A stretch of DNA of 64,000 nucleotides, taken from an uncultured Clostridia bacterium (GTDB lineage Bacteria > Bacillota > Clostridia > Saccharofermentanales > Saccharofermentanaceae). The notes below the pieces were generated by a model. The model did not search any database. It saw only the letters and a program-made list of their open reading frames with translations, and was not told where the DNA came from. Each line of letters opens with the position of its first letter. Within the stretch, counting starts at the first letter, position 1. Shown piece after piece: positions 44,170-53,900 of the stretch. Location: assembly GCA_946407705.1 (NCBI GenBank), contig CAMJPC010000004.1, forward strand, positions 124,001 to 188,000, given 5' to 3'. A program made the translations under genes and the position numbers.

Positions 44170-46479
44170 ATGGCGAAGAAAAGACTCAACATAGGATTAT
44201 TGATCGATGACTTTGATCATCATTTTTCGAGCCGCGCTTGTGAAGGCGCTGAGCTTGCCGCCAAGGCTCTCGATGCAAACCTTTTCATATTTCCCGGACA
44301 TTATATAGGTAAGCCTGACAGCAGGTATTCTGATAAGGAATTCGAGTATCAGTACAATACTTTATTTGATCTTCCGTCTGCACGTAATGTAGATATCATT
44401 TATGTCGTTCTGGGAACCATCTGTTCCAGGGCTGACATGAAGATGCAGAAGGAATTCATTGAATCGTTTCCGCATGTTCCGGTAGTCTGCCTTTTCTCCA
44501 ATTACGAGAGTCTTCCTTCGGTTACTTTCGATAACAGGCACGGACTCGAAGACGTGATCGACCATCTCATCGAAAAGCACGGCGCGCGTGATATCGGTTA
44601 TGTGTCAGGTCCTGTTACTAACCGTGATGCGAGAGAACGATTGGACGTTTATACGGAAACACTTAAAAAGCATGGTATCGCCGTAGAAAAGAACAAGATC
44701 GTCTATGGTGATTTTACCCAGAACAGCATTAATGAAGTTAACGCTCTGCTTGATTATAACGGGCATCTTGATGCCATTGTTTTCGCAAACGACAACATGG
44801 CTTTGGGCGGTTACAAGGTGCTCGAAGAGAGAGGACTCAGGATCGGGAAAGACATTCTGGTAACGGCTTTTGATGATGACGATTTCTCCATAAATCTCGA
44901 TCCGCCTCTTACGACTGTTGGGGCAAGTTCCGCTGAATTGACATACAAGGCCGTATTAAATGCCAGGAATTATATAGACGGTTCGGCACTGTCTGACATG
45001 ACTGTTGAGACAAGACGAGTTCAGAGAAGCTCCTGCGGCTGTGAGCGCCTTGATACTGAAGAGATGGGTATCAGGCTTGGTCTTGATAAACTCGAAAGCG
45101 GAGACAGGTCTTTCATCGAGGAGATCAAGACATTTCTGTTCGGTATTTTTTCTGATGACGGACTTATTTTGGAATTGAAAGAAAAGCTTGGTGTTTTCTT
45201 CAACGCCTATGCTGATTACGTTGAAAACAAGACCGGCACGGTTGATGAAATGGAATGCGCTTTTTCGGATGTGATCAAAACTCCGGTATTTGCATATACT
45301 TCACCTGAAAAATTGTTTAACGTGCTTCAGACGATTCAATATGAAGCAGAAAGGATGATATCTGACGCAGAAAGCTGTCTTGCCATCAGTAAACTGTTTT
45401 CCGATTTCTACAGACGTTTATCTTTTGCGGATATTTCTTTCTCGGATGAGACTCGCGGCAGAAAGGATAATCTTTCCCGTATGATCAACCAGCAGACAGG
45501 AGATATTTTCCTTCTGCCTAATGACAGTGAAATACCTTATGAGCGCTTGCTCGACGGACTGTATTATGCCGGCTTTAAGCGGTCGCTCCTTTATCTGTTC
45601 CAGGGCAATATCAAGAATGAAGCAAACAAAAAGTGGAAGTGCCCGAAATCAATACTGCTTAAAGCGTTAGCAGATAAGAACGGTGTACGCGCGCTAGCGG
45701 AAGAACAGCAGCTCCTCAGAACGGATCTCATATTTACCAATGAATTCATCGATTCTGCCGAACGCCGTACAATGGTCGTTTCTCCGTTGTTTGTCGGTTC
45801 GGACATCTATGGATTCATCGTTAATGAAATCGATACCAGGAACCTCATCAACATAGCACCCATCGCGATCCAGCTATCAGTCATTCTGAAGTCTCTTATC
45901 ATGATCGAAGATCAGAACAGGGTAAAGCAGAACCTTCAGAATTCCATCGAAAGATTCATAAGGGACAATACGAAACTTGACGAGATCGCTAAGAGTGACG
46001 AACTTACCGGCCTGTATAACAGAAGGGGATTCATTGCGAATGTTGAGAAGGTGATAGGAGATCCTCTGAATAAGGATAAGGTTGCGATCCTTTGTTTTGC
46101 TGACATGGACAACCTCAAGATGGTTAACGATAAGTTCGGTCACGACGACGGTGATTTTGCGATCAGAACGGTTGCAAACGTACTTCGTGAATCCTTCCGT
46201 GACAGCGATATAATCGGACGTTTCGGCGGTGATGAATTTGTTGTTCTTGCAGTAACGGGAAGCGACTGTGACGTGCCCGGGATCAAGGACAGAATTGAAA
46301 GAGTAACCAAGCGTTATAACGAGAAGGCGGGAAAGCCTTATCCGATCGCAATGAGTACGGGGGTATTAAAGTTCAAATGCGATCCGTCGGTCGATATTTA
46401 CTCCATCATCGACGGTGCGGACCAGCTCCTGTATGAAGAAAAGGCAAGGAAGAAAAAACAGTTCGGATCTTACAGATAA
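44170..46479 (+). CDS. Periplasmic-binding-protein-like sensor fused to GGDEF domain
   Basis: A protein of 769 residues with no signal peptide or membrane helix. Residues 1-285 match the LacI-type sugar-binding fold (LNIGLLIDDFDHHFSSRACEGAELA, VIFANDNMALGGYKVLEERGL) without the HTH. A RSSCGC motif follows, common in such sensors. A helical middle region (290-590) is unassigned. The GGDEF domain (about 605-769) has intact GGDEF at 686-690 and an inhibitory RxxD site (RDSD, 677-680). It probably makes cyclic di-GMP in response to a small intracellular ligand. gagaggtg precedes the ATG. Confidence 0.88.
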   Translation: MAKKRLNIGLLIDDFDHHFSSRACEGAELAAKALDANLFIFPGHYIGKPDSRYSDKEFEYQYNTLFDLPSARNVDIIYVVLGTICSRADMKMQKEFIESFPHVPVVCLFSNYESLPSVTFDNRHGLEDVIDHLIEKHGARDIGYVSGPVTNRDARERLDVYTETLKKHGIAVEKNKIVYGDFTQNSINEVNALLDYNGHLDAIVFANDNMALGGYKVLEERGLRIGKDILVTAFDDDDFSINLDPPLTTVGASSAELTYKAVLNARNYIDGSALSDMTVETRRVQRSSCGCERLDTEEMGIRLGLDKLESGDRSFIEEIKTFLFGIFSDDGLILELKEKLGVFFNAYADYVENKTGTVDEMECAFSDVIKTPVFAYTSPEKLFNVLQTIQYEAERMISDAESCLAISKLFSDFYRRLSFADISFSDETRGRKDNLSRMINQQTGDIFLLPNDSEIPYERLLDGLYYAGFKRSLLYLFQGNIKNEANKKWKCPKSILLKALADKNGVRALAEEQQLLRTDLIFTNEFIDSAERRTMVVSPLFVGSDIYGFIVNEIDTRNLINIAPIAIQLSVILKSLIMIEDQNRVKQNLQNSIERFIRDNTKLDEIAKSDELTGLYNRRGFIANVEKVIGDPLNKDKVAILCFADMDNLKMVNDKFGHDDGDFAIRTVANVLRESFRDSDIIGRFGGDEFVVLAVTGSDCDVPGIKDRIERVTKRYNEKAGKPYPIAMSTGVLKFKCDPSVDIYSIIDGADQLLYEEKARKKKQFGSYR

Positions 46480-46483
46480 AATA

Positions 46484-46516
46484 AAATCCCGCAGGAATTC
46501 CTGCGGGATTTCTTTT
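46484..46516. terminator. Bidirectional intrinsic terminator
   Basis: Twelve-base perfect stem aaatcccgcagg/cctgcgggattt with an aatt loop, followed by T on the right and preceded by A on the left. Serves the GGDEF gene and probably flotillin. Confidence 0.9.
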
Positions 46517-46536
46517 GGACCTACCAGAGTCTGGTG

Positions 46537-48147
46537 TTATTCTTTATCGTCTTCAGGATCCGGCTTTACCGCGTCTGCGATTGCGCCTGCGACCACTCCG
46601 TCTGCAACCTGGCTGTCGTTATCGAGTCCCGAAACGTTGATGTTTCTGGTGACCTTTGCGTCATAGCCGCTTGCCTTGACGATGTCTGCAAGATCAACGC
46701 CTGTAGCTGCCTTAACTGTCTCAAATGTCTGAGCCATTACGGTAGGTACGTTAGCGGAGATTCCTGATACACCGCCGTTGCCATCGTTTCCGCCAGCGAA
46801 AACCGTGACCTTGTCGATGGAAGCGAGAGGCTCAGCAACTGCCTTTGCGACATCAGGGAGGACCTTAACGATCATCTCGAGGATAGCAGCCTGGCCGTAC
46901 TTCTTCATGGCTTCAGCTTTCTTCTCCATTGCTTCAGCCTCAGCGAGACCTTTAGCCTGGATACCTGCAGCTTCAGCATCGTACTTTGCTTTGATACCGG
47001 CAGCTTCCTGCTCTGCAGCATAGCGCTGTGCTTCAGCCTGAGCCTTCTTGGCTTCTGCGTCCTGAATAGCCTTATACTTTTCAGTTTCGGCGATTACACG
47101 CTCAGCCTCGGACTTCTTCTGCTGGTTGTAGAGAGCAGCTTCAGCCTGCTTCTGCTTTTCGATGAGCTCAGCTTCTGCGAGTTTCTGCTTCTGGTACTTG
47201 TCTGCATCAGCCTTACGGTTGATCTCAGCTTCGAGTTCCTGCTGTCTGACGTCGACCATCTTCTGACGGAGGATGGCTTCCTGCTGTGTCTTAGCGATCT
47301 CAGCATCGGTAGCCTTGACGCCGATGACTTTCTGCTGTTCCTGCTTCTGAATCTCATAAGCAGCGTCAGCTTCAGCCTTCTTTGTATCAGCCTGAACCTT
47401 GAGGTTAGCCTGCTTGATGGCGAGGTCATTGTTACGCTCAGCGATGATGATGTCGGACTGTACGGAAGCTTCGTTTGCTTTCTGCTTAGCCTCAGCGACT
47501 GCGATAGCGACGTCTCTGTCAGCCTGTGCCTTAGCGATGGAAGCGTCCTTCTGGATCTGGGACATGTTGTCCTGACCCAAAGCGATGATCAATCCGTTCT
47601 CGTCGTCGATTCTCTGAATGTTGCAGGAGATGATCTCAATACCAAGAGCGTTCATGTCGGTCTGAGCCTTGTTCTGCATCTCGTCACCGAACTTCTTACG
47701 GTCGGTGTTGAGTTCTCTGAGGCCAACGGTACCGATGATCTCACGCATGTTACCCTGAAGGGAGTCGGTGAGGGCTGCACAGATCTTTTCCTCGTTCATG
47801 TTGAGGAAGTTCTTCATTGCGAGCTCGATGCCCTCCGGGTCGGTCTTGACACGTACCTTTGCAACTGCGTCGATGTCTACACCGATGAAGTCGTTTGTAG
47901 GTACGAAGCCGTTCGTCTTGATGTCGATGCTGATCTGCTTGAGAAGCAGGATATCCTTACGCTCAATGAACGGGATCCTGACGCCTGCGCGGCCGATGAG
48001 GATCTTCTTTTTCTTCCTCGGACCTGAAATGATGAAAGCTACATCCGGCGGTGCCTTAACATAACCTGAAAGTACGATGACGATCACAAAGATTAGGATC
48101 GCAACACCAATTCCGATTGGAAGCGCATATTGTGATAAATCTGGCAT
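46537..48147 (-). CDS. floT: Flotillin-like SPFH domain protein
   Basis: Membrane scaffold protein of 536 residues. A hydrophobic N-terminal segment (8-28) anchors it, then the SPFH domain (about 35-200; FISGPRKKKKILIGRAGVRIPF). A long Ala/Glu/Lys/Gln coiled coil follows (about 200-440), then a flotillin C-terminal part. In B. subtilis flotillins organise membrane microdomains. The NfeD partner gene common next to floT is absent here. Convergent with the GGDEF fusion. Start from the ATG at 48147, with aaaggatgg upstream. Confidence 0.93.
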   Translation of the reverse strand: MPDLSQYALPIGIGVAILIFVIVIVLSGYVKAPPDVAFIISGPRKKKKILIGRAGVRIPFIERKDILLLKQISIDIKTNGFVPTNDFIGVDIDAVAKVRVKTDPEGIELAMKNFLNMNEEKICAALTDSLQGNMREIIGTVGLRELNTDRKKFGDEMQNKAQTDMNALGIEIISCNIQRIDDENGLIIALGQDNMSQIQKDASIAKAQADRDVAIAVAEAKQKANEASVQSDIIIAERNNDLAIKQANLKVQADTKKAEADAAYEIQKQEQQKVIGVKATDAEIAKTQQEAILRQKMVDVRQQELEAEINRKADADKYQKQKLAEAELIEKQKQAEAALYNQQKKSEAERVIAETEKYKAIQDAEAKKAQAEAQRYAAEQEAAGIKAKYDAEAAGIQAKGLAEAEAMEKKAEAMKKYGQAAILEMIVKVLPDVAKAVAEPLASIDKVTVFAGGNDGNGGVSGISANVPTVMAQTFETVKAATGVDLADIVKASGYDAKVTRNINVSGLDNDSQVADGVVAGAIADAVKPDPEDDKE

Positions 48148-48183
48148 ATTCTTAATCCATCCTTTCCTTTATTGTTGCTATAA

Positions 48184-48212
48184 ATCTTAAAATCATTTTT
48201 TGTAAAAATCAA
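48184..48212 (-). promoter_or_regulatory. floT promoter
   Basis: On the minus strand TTGATT (48207-48212) and TAAGAT (48184-48189) are spaced 17 bases, 37 bases before the floT start. Confidence 0.5.
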
Positions 48213-48318
48213 TATCATCTGACATTGTCCACTTGTATGAACCGATATATATCCGCATGATTCCAATCTGTTCAAACAGTTCAAAAACGGGTATTTGCAC
48301 TATTTGATAGGTTACTTA

Positions 48319-48347
48319 TTGACAGATACAAAGGGGAAGGATATAAT
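48319..48347 (+). promoter_or_regulatory. Consensus promoter of the metal-efflux operon
   Basis: Perfect TTGACA at 48319-48324 and perfect TATAAT at 48342-48347 with an ideal 17-base spacer. It is the strongest promoter match in the window, as expected for a tightly repressed operon. Confidence 0.85.
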
Positions 48348-48354
48348 CCAAACA

Positions 48355-48383
48355 AATGAACATATGAATAATCGTTCATATGT
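48355..48383. promoter_or_regulatory. ArsR/SmtB-type operator
   Basis: catatgaa (48361-48368) and ttcatatg (48375-48382) form a perfect inverted repeat with six bases between, just after the -10. An outer atgaac/gttcat pair overlaps it. The half-sites resemble the ATATGAAC-type operators of metal-sensing ArsR/SmtB repressors. Confidence 0.75.
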
Positions 48384-48396
48384 AAAGGAGGACAGG

Positions 48397-48726
48397 ATGA
48401 CTCACGATCATAAAGAACAGCACAAAGACTTAAGTCATGAATTGCCGTCTGAAGAATTGCTGCAGGATCTGGGGGATCTTTTCAAGATCTTCGGTGATAC
48501 GACCAGGATAAGGATCATGTTCGCTCTTTATGAAGGCGAGATGAGCGTCTCATCGATCTCGGAATTGCTCGGCATGACTCAGCCTGCGATCTCACACCAG
48601 CTTAAGACTTTGAAAGCGGCAAATCTTGTCGCTACCCGCAGACAGGGAAAAGAGATCTATTACCATCTGTCTGACGAACACGTCAAATCGATCATAGCCG
48701 CGGGCTTTGAACATCTCATTGAATAA
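48397..48726 (+). CDS. ArsR/SmtB family metal-responsive repressor
   Basis: Winged-helix repressor of 109 residues. The core reads LGDLFKIFGDTTRIRIMFALYEGEMSVSSISELLGMTQPAISHQLKTLKAANLV with the recognition helix at TQPAISHQLKTL. There is no ELCVCD (CadC-type) cysteine motif; a DEHVKSIIAAGFEH helix near the C-terminus could form the alpha-5 metal site seen in SmtB/CzrA zinc sensors. aaaggagg precedes the ATG at 48397. The longer frame starts inside the promoter. First gene of the operon, probably autorepressing. Confidence 0.92.
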   Translation: MTHDHKEQHKDLSHELPSEELLQDLGDLFKIFGDTTRIRIMFALYEGEMSVSSISELLGMTQPAISHQLKTLKAANLVATRRQGKEIYYHLSDEHVKSIIAAGFEHLIE

Positions 48727-48743
48727 CAATTTGGAGGTTATAT

Positions 48744-48962
48744 ATGAAGAAAACATTTGAACTTGAAGATCTGGATTGCGCTAACTGCGCATTGAAGATG
48801 CAGGAAGCAATTGAGAAGATCCCCGGTGTTGTTTCATGCTCGGTCAACTTCATGACTCAGAAGATGACTCTTGAAGCTGACGACGCTGAATTCGACAAGA
48901 TCCTTAAGCAGGCTGTAAAAGCCATCGCCAAGGTTGAACCTGATTGCACGGTAATCTGCTGA
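48744..48962 (+). CDS. Heavy-metal-associated (HMA) domain protein
   Basis: Free-standing metallochaperone-like domain of 72 residues. The metal-binding CANC motif is at residues 12-15 in LEDLDCANCALKM. ggaggt precedes the ATG. It sits between the repressor and the P-type ATPase, which itself lacks an N-terminal HMA domain. It therefore probably supplies metal to the ATPase as a separate chain. Confidence 0.9.
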   Translation: MKKTFELEDLDCANCALKMQEAIEKIPGVVSCSVNFMTQKMTLEADDAEFDKILKQAVKAIAKVEPDCTVIC

Positions 48963-48963
48963 T

Positions 48964-50853
48964 ATGAAATACAAACTCACCAAAAAACAAAAGAAGATGC
49001 TGATCCGGATAATTATCTCGGCAGCACTTCTGGCAGTCTTTATGCCTTTTGCCCATCTGATCGAACTGCCTTGGTGGGTTGAACTTATAATTTTCACAGT
49101 ACCTTATATTATCGCAGGCTACGATGTCTTGAAAGCGGCAGCGGTCAATATCACGCACGGACGTATCTTTGACGAGAAGTTCTTGATGATGGTAGCCACC
49201 TTGGGTGCTTTCGGAACAGGAGAGTATCCTGAAGCGTCTTTTGTAATGCTCTTTTATCAGGTCGGCGAGCTTTTCCAGAGCATCGCTGTCGGAAGGTCAC
49301 GCAAATCCATAGCCAAGCTCATGGATATTAGGCCGGATTATGCTGTTGTTATAAGAGATGGTAAAGAAGAGAAGGTATCTCCTGATGATGTTGCCGTAGG
49401 TGAGACGATAGTAATCCGTCCAGGCGAGAAGATCCCGCTTGACGGTGTCATTACAGAAGGATCGAGCTCGGTCAATACGGCGGCTCTCACAGGCGAATCC
49501 GCACCCGTGGATCTCGGATTGAGCGACACGGTAATCTCTGGAACTTTAAATCTCACCGGTGTCATCAAGGTTAAGACGACCTCTGAATTCGGACAGAGTA
49601 CGGTCTCCAAGATCCTTGAGCTTGTCGAGAACGCATCTGACAAGAAGGCAAAGGTCGAGAACTTCATTACGAAATTTGCAAAATGGTACACGCCCGCAGT
49701 CGTTATCGCTGCAGTGCTCCTTGCCGTCATTCCTCCCGTTGTCACGGGCATAGGAAGCTGGGACGTATGGAAAGTATGGCTTATAAGAGCCTGCGTATTC
49801 TTAGTTGTGTCCTGCCCTTGCGCACTTGTAGTATCTGTTCCGCTTTCTTTCTTCGGCGGGATCGGCGGTGCTTCGAAGAGGGGAATCCTTATCAAGGGCG
49901 CGGGCTATATGGAAGTTCTTTCAAAGATCGATACGGTTGTATTCGATAAGACGGGAACACTTACCAAAGGCGTGTTTGCCGTAGAGGATATACATGCGAG
50001 CAATATCGATAAGCCTGAACTGCTTGATATAGCTGCCGCATGCGAAAGCTTTTCGAGCCATCCTGTCGCGCAGTCTATCGTAAGGGCTCACGAAGGCCAT
50101 ATCGACAAGAGCAGGATTTCTGAAGTTGAAGAGATAGCCGGTAAAGGCATTAAGGCGGTCTTGGACGGTCAGACTTACTATGTGGGCAACGGCCAGCTGA
50201 TGGATCTTTGCGGAGCCAAATGGCATGACTGCCATCTTACCGGAACGATCATCCATATTGCACGTGATACGGATGAAGGAACCGAGTATCTCGGACATAT
50301 CGTTATCAATGATGAGATAAAGGAAGATTCCGCATCCGCAATAAAGGAACTGAAGTCTCTCGGCGTCAAAGAACTGATAATGCTCACAGGTGACAAGGCC
50401 AAGGTTGCGCAAAGTGTTGCAGAGAAGATAGGACTTACCGGCCATCACGCCGAACTGCTTCCTGCGGATAAGGTCGCGAAAGTCGAAGAACTCCTTGAAA
50501 AGAACGGAGCCAAGCTTGCATTCGTAGGAGACGGCATAAATGATGCTCCTGTGCTCATGCGTGCCGATGTCGGTATCGCGATGGGAGCAATGGGATCTGA
50601 CGCGGCAATTGAATCGGCTGATGTTGTTCTTATGGACGACAAGCCTTCCAAGATAGCTGAATCGGTCAAGATAGCCAGAAAGACCATGCGCATCGTCTGG
50701 GAGAACATTATATTCGCTCTTGCGGTTAAGGTGATAATCCTCGTCTTAGGCGCTGTTGGCATCGCTAATATGTGGCTTGCGGTCTTCGGTGATGTCGGTG
50801 TTCTCATAATCGCGATCCTCAATGCCGTCAGGTGCATGCGCGTAAAAGACTGA
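48964..50853 (+). CDS. Heavy-metal P1B-type ATPase (Zn/Cd/Pb-type)
   Basis: Membrane pump of 629 residues that exports metal ions using ATP. The intramembrane CPC motif is at 284-286, the phosphorylated Asp328 in DKTGTLTKG, the actuator TGES, SSHPVAQ of the N domain and GDGINDAPVL of the P domain. The usual N-terminal HMA domain is missing; the protein starts with a basic segment and helices. SmtB-like repressor and CPC suggest Zn/Cd rather than Cu. The ATG lies one base after the HMA gene stop and has no clear ribosome site, so it is probably coupled. Confidence 0.94.
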   Translation: MKYKLTKKQKKMLIRIIISAALLAVFMPFAHLIELPWWVELIIFTVPYIIAGYDVLKAAAVNITHGRIFDEKFLMMVATLGAFGTGEYPEASFVMLFYQVGELFQSIAVGRSRKSIAKLMDIRPDYAVVIRDGKEEKVSPDDVAVGETIVIRPGEKIPLDGVITEGSSSVNTAALTGESAPVDLGLSDTVISGTLNLTGVIKVKTTSEFGQSTVSKILELVENASDKKAKVENFITKFAKWYTPAVVIAAVLLAVIPPVVTGIGSWDVWKVWLIRACVFLVVSCPCALVVSVPLSFFGGIGGASKRGILIKGAGYMEVLSKIDTVVFDKTGTLTKGVFAVEDIHASNIDKPELLDIAAACESFSSHPVAQSIVRAHEGHIDKSRISEVEEIAGKGIKAVLDGQTYYVGNGQLMDLCGAKWHDCHLTGTIIHIARDTDEGTEYLGHIVINDEIKEDSASAIKELKSLGVKELIMLTGDKAKVAQSVAEKIGLTGHHAELLPADKVAKVEELLEKNGAKLAFVGDGINDAPVLMRADVGIAMGAMGSDAAIESADVVLMDDKPSKIAESVKIARKTMRIVWENIIFALAVKVIILVLGAVGIANMWLAVFGDVGVLIIAILNAVRCMRVKD

Positions 50854-50900
50854 TCATTGGGATAACAACGCTTCTGTCCTGTTAATCGTACCCTTTTACG

Positions 50901-50929
50901 TTGTGCCTCATACCGCTCTGGGTTAAAAT
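50901..50929 (+). promoter_or_regulatory. addB-addA promoter
   Basis: TTGTGC at 50901-50906 and TAAAAT at 50924-50929, spacing 17 bases, 32 bases before addB. Confidence 0.5.
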
Positions 50930-50961
50930 GTAACCAGAAATAAAGATATGAGGAAAAGCTT

Positions 50962-53900
50962 ATGATCAATGTCTTCAGATATGACGGAATCGACTGCATT
51001 ACACCCTCGATAATCAGGAAGGAACTCGGAAGGAAAGATTCCCGTGAGATTGTGTTTATCGTGCCGGAATTTGCAAAGGCACAGATCGAACGCGAGATCA
51101 TCGATCAGCTGGGCGATGAGTGCAGAGAGAGAAATGCGTATATCCGTTCTGAAGATCTTCCGATATCGGTCAGTTCTTCATTTGTCAGCGGAGATGTTCT
51201 GAGCTTTATTACTTTGTCTTCCGCCATCCTTGATGCTGCGGGCTATGACTACAGCGGCGCAGGCAGTGATGTCGCTCTGAGATGTGCCGTTTATTCTGTC
51301 CTTGCAAACTACAATAAAGACTTCAAGACGTTCGGCAAGCTTACGAGCAGGTTCGAGTATATCAACATGCTCATTGACCTTCTTGGAGACTTCACCAGAT
51401 ACGGTATCGGCGTTGCCCAGCTCGAAGAGGCTATAGCTAATTCTGCCGCATATTCGGCAGAGTATAAGAGCAAGCTTGAAGACATTAAGCTCATGATGGA
51501 GTCGATCGGTAAGATCAATGATCAGTATGGCTTGTCGTTTCTTAAGAACCGTATTGAAGCTGCAAGTCAGGTCCTCGCATCCGTTACTCCGGATATGCTT
51601 AAAAGCAGGAGACTGTCAGGACTTAGAAAGCTTCTTTCTGGCCGCTTTGTTTTCATCGGATTCGGTTCGGGAAGAAATCTTACTCCGCAGGAATACATGC
51701 TCGTTAATCTCCTTTCCGAGAAAGGCGCTGACATCAATTTCTATGTTCTTTCAACGGATAAGAAACCTGTTTCCGAGAAGAATCTTTATAAGGTCGGCAA
51801 TGAGTTCTCTGACCGAATGAAGTCCAGGGGAGCTATTATTCATGATTTTGCCGTTGAAGAAGACTCAAGACCCGAACTTGCCGGAATCATTACTCACTTT
51901 GCCTTCGATGAACCTTTTGAGGGTGCGACTACTGACAAAGTACGCCTTTCAGGCATAAGCGGTGCTGATAACCAGCTGGGATATGTATTCTCTGAGATAA
52001 TCAAGCTTACCCGCAACGAAGGTTACCGCTACCGCGATATCAGGATCGTGTGTTGTGACGATGATCTTTCGGGAAGAATGAGAAGCAATGCGGAATTGTT
52101 CGGACTTGATGTGTTTATTGACAGAAGGATCGAACTTTGGAGCACTTTGATCCCGGTTTTTGCTGAAACCGTTCTTGAACTTCCCGTCCATAATTACAGG
52201 GCAAGTGATGTTTTGCGTGCCATGAGGTGCGGACTGGTTAAGGTACCGCCTTCGATGACCGATTCATTTGATAACTATCTCAGACGTAAGAATATCACGG
52301 ATGCCACAAGGCTCTTTAAGAGTTCCGTTTATCTCAAGGTTGAGAAAGACGAGGACGGCAATCCGAAGGACAAATCAAAGGTTACTTTCCGCGAGCCATA
52401 TGAAGACATCAAGGCAGGTGAATCCGTTCCCGAAGGAGAATTCTACTGGAAATACATCGTTCAGCCTAAGCTTATGCCGCTGAAAAAAGCCGCTGACAAG
52501 ATAGCCGAAGAGAAGCTTTTAAGCCGTAAGGCAATGCTCCTTAGAGAACTCCTGGGTGATCACAGGGATGATGTTGAATTCCTGTCCAAGGAACAGCTTG
52601 AAGCAAACGACAGTGAAGCCGCTGCTGCGCTCGTACGCGGTTATGATGAAGTGATGGCACTGCTTACGTTGTTCACCCATGAGATGAATGACGTGCCGAT
52701 CACTCAGAGAGCATTTATCTCGCTCGTCAAGACCGATATGAAGAACAGGGTTGAAGGCACGATCCCGCTCAAGGTTGATTCGATCGAGATAACAACGCCT
52801 GACAGAGCTTTTGTAACTCCTTGCAAAGTCATGTTCATCGTCGGGGCCGCACGTGATAACTTCCCTCATAAAAAGGGTTCTGAAGGACTGCTCAGTACAG
52901 GTGAATTAAGGAACCTTTCCAAGTCGGTTACCGATTGTGAGCTCCCCGATAAGAACGAAGCAAGATCCAAGGAAGAGTTTGTCACTTGTTGTCTGACTTT
53001 GGGAACAGTAACTGACAGACTCTACATGATCCATAATGCCGATAAGAATTTTACCAGCAGCGTATTTGATTATCTTCAGACTGTCGCTGATCCCGATCTG
53101 TTTGTCAGCGGATATAATGCACCGGTACTAGGTACTCCAAGAGAAAGAAATCATACGTTTAAAACGTCATCCATCGACAGTGAGATAATGGATAAGCTTC
53201 TTGTGTTCTATGACACCGAGGATGGGGAAGAATTCACTAGGGAGAAGGGAATGCATCTCAGTGTAACGGCATTGGAAGAATTCAACCAGTGTCATCTCAA
53301 GTATATGCTGAACCGGATATTAAGGATCTGCGAAAGAGAAGACAATACGGATATCGATTTCAAGGGATACGGTACGCTTATCCATAAGATGTATGAGCTT
53401 GGTCTGTCTGAGATCGACCGTGATGATTATCTTGCGAACGCAAAGAGTCTTCTTGAGGATGAAGCTTTGTTCGAGAATATAGTTAACGAGGTCTTCGAGA
53501 AAGCGATCATGGCTGAACGCGTGCCCGGATCGATCAATGATGAGGGTGAGACCGAGACGGTAAGCCGTGAGTTTGATATCGAGACCGGAGTAAAGCTCCG
53601 CAGGATGTTCAGACTGACATTCAAAGGAATTCTTAACGACATCGTCAAGTCTTCTTTCATTCCGACCGGCTTTGAGGCGCGTATCGGAAAACCTACTACA
53701 GACAGTAACGGAACCAGTATCGATCTTAAACTTGAAAACACCGAACTTGAAGAAGAGACCGGACTGAAGCTCCGTTTCTACGGTGCCATCGACCGTTTCG
53801 ATTTCGGAACCTGCAAAAACGGAGCTGAAGGAATCAGGGTCATCGATTACAAGAGCGGAAGCAAGACAGTTAAGAGAGCAAATCTCTTTAACGGAACACA

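Noticed and set aside
50445..51101. Minus-strand frame of 218 codons across the metal ATPase end and addB start
   Set aside because: Overlaps both conserved genes and the addB promoter; composition is Ser/Ile-rich shadow.
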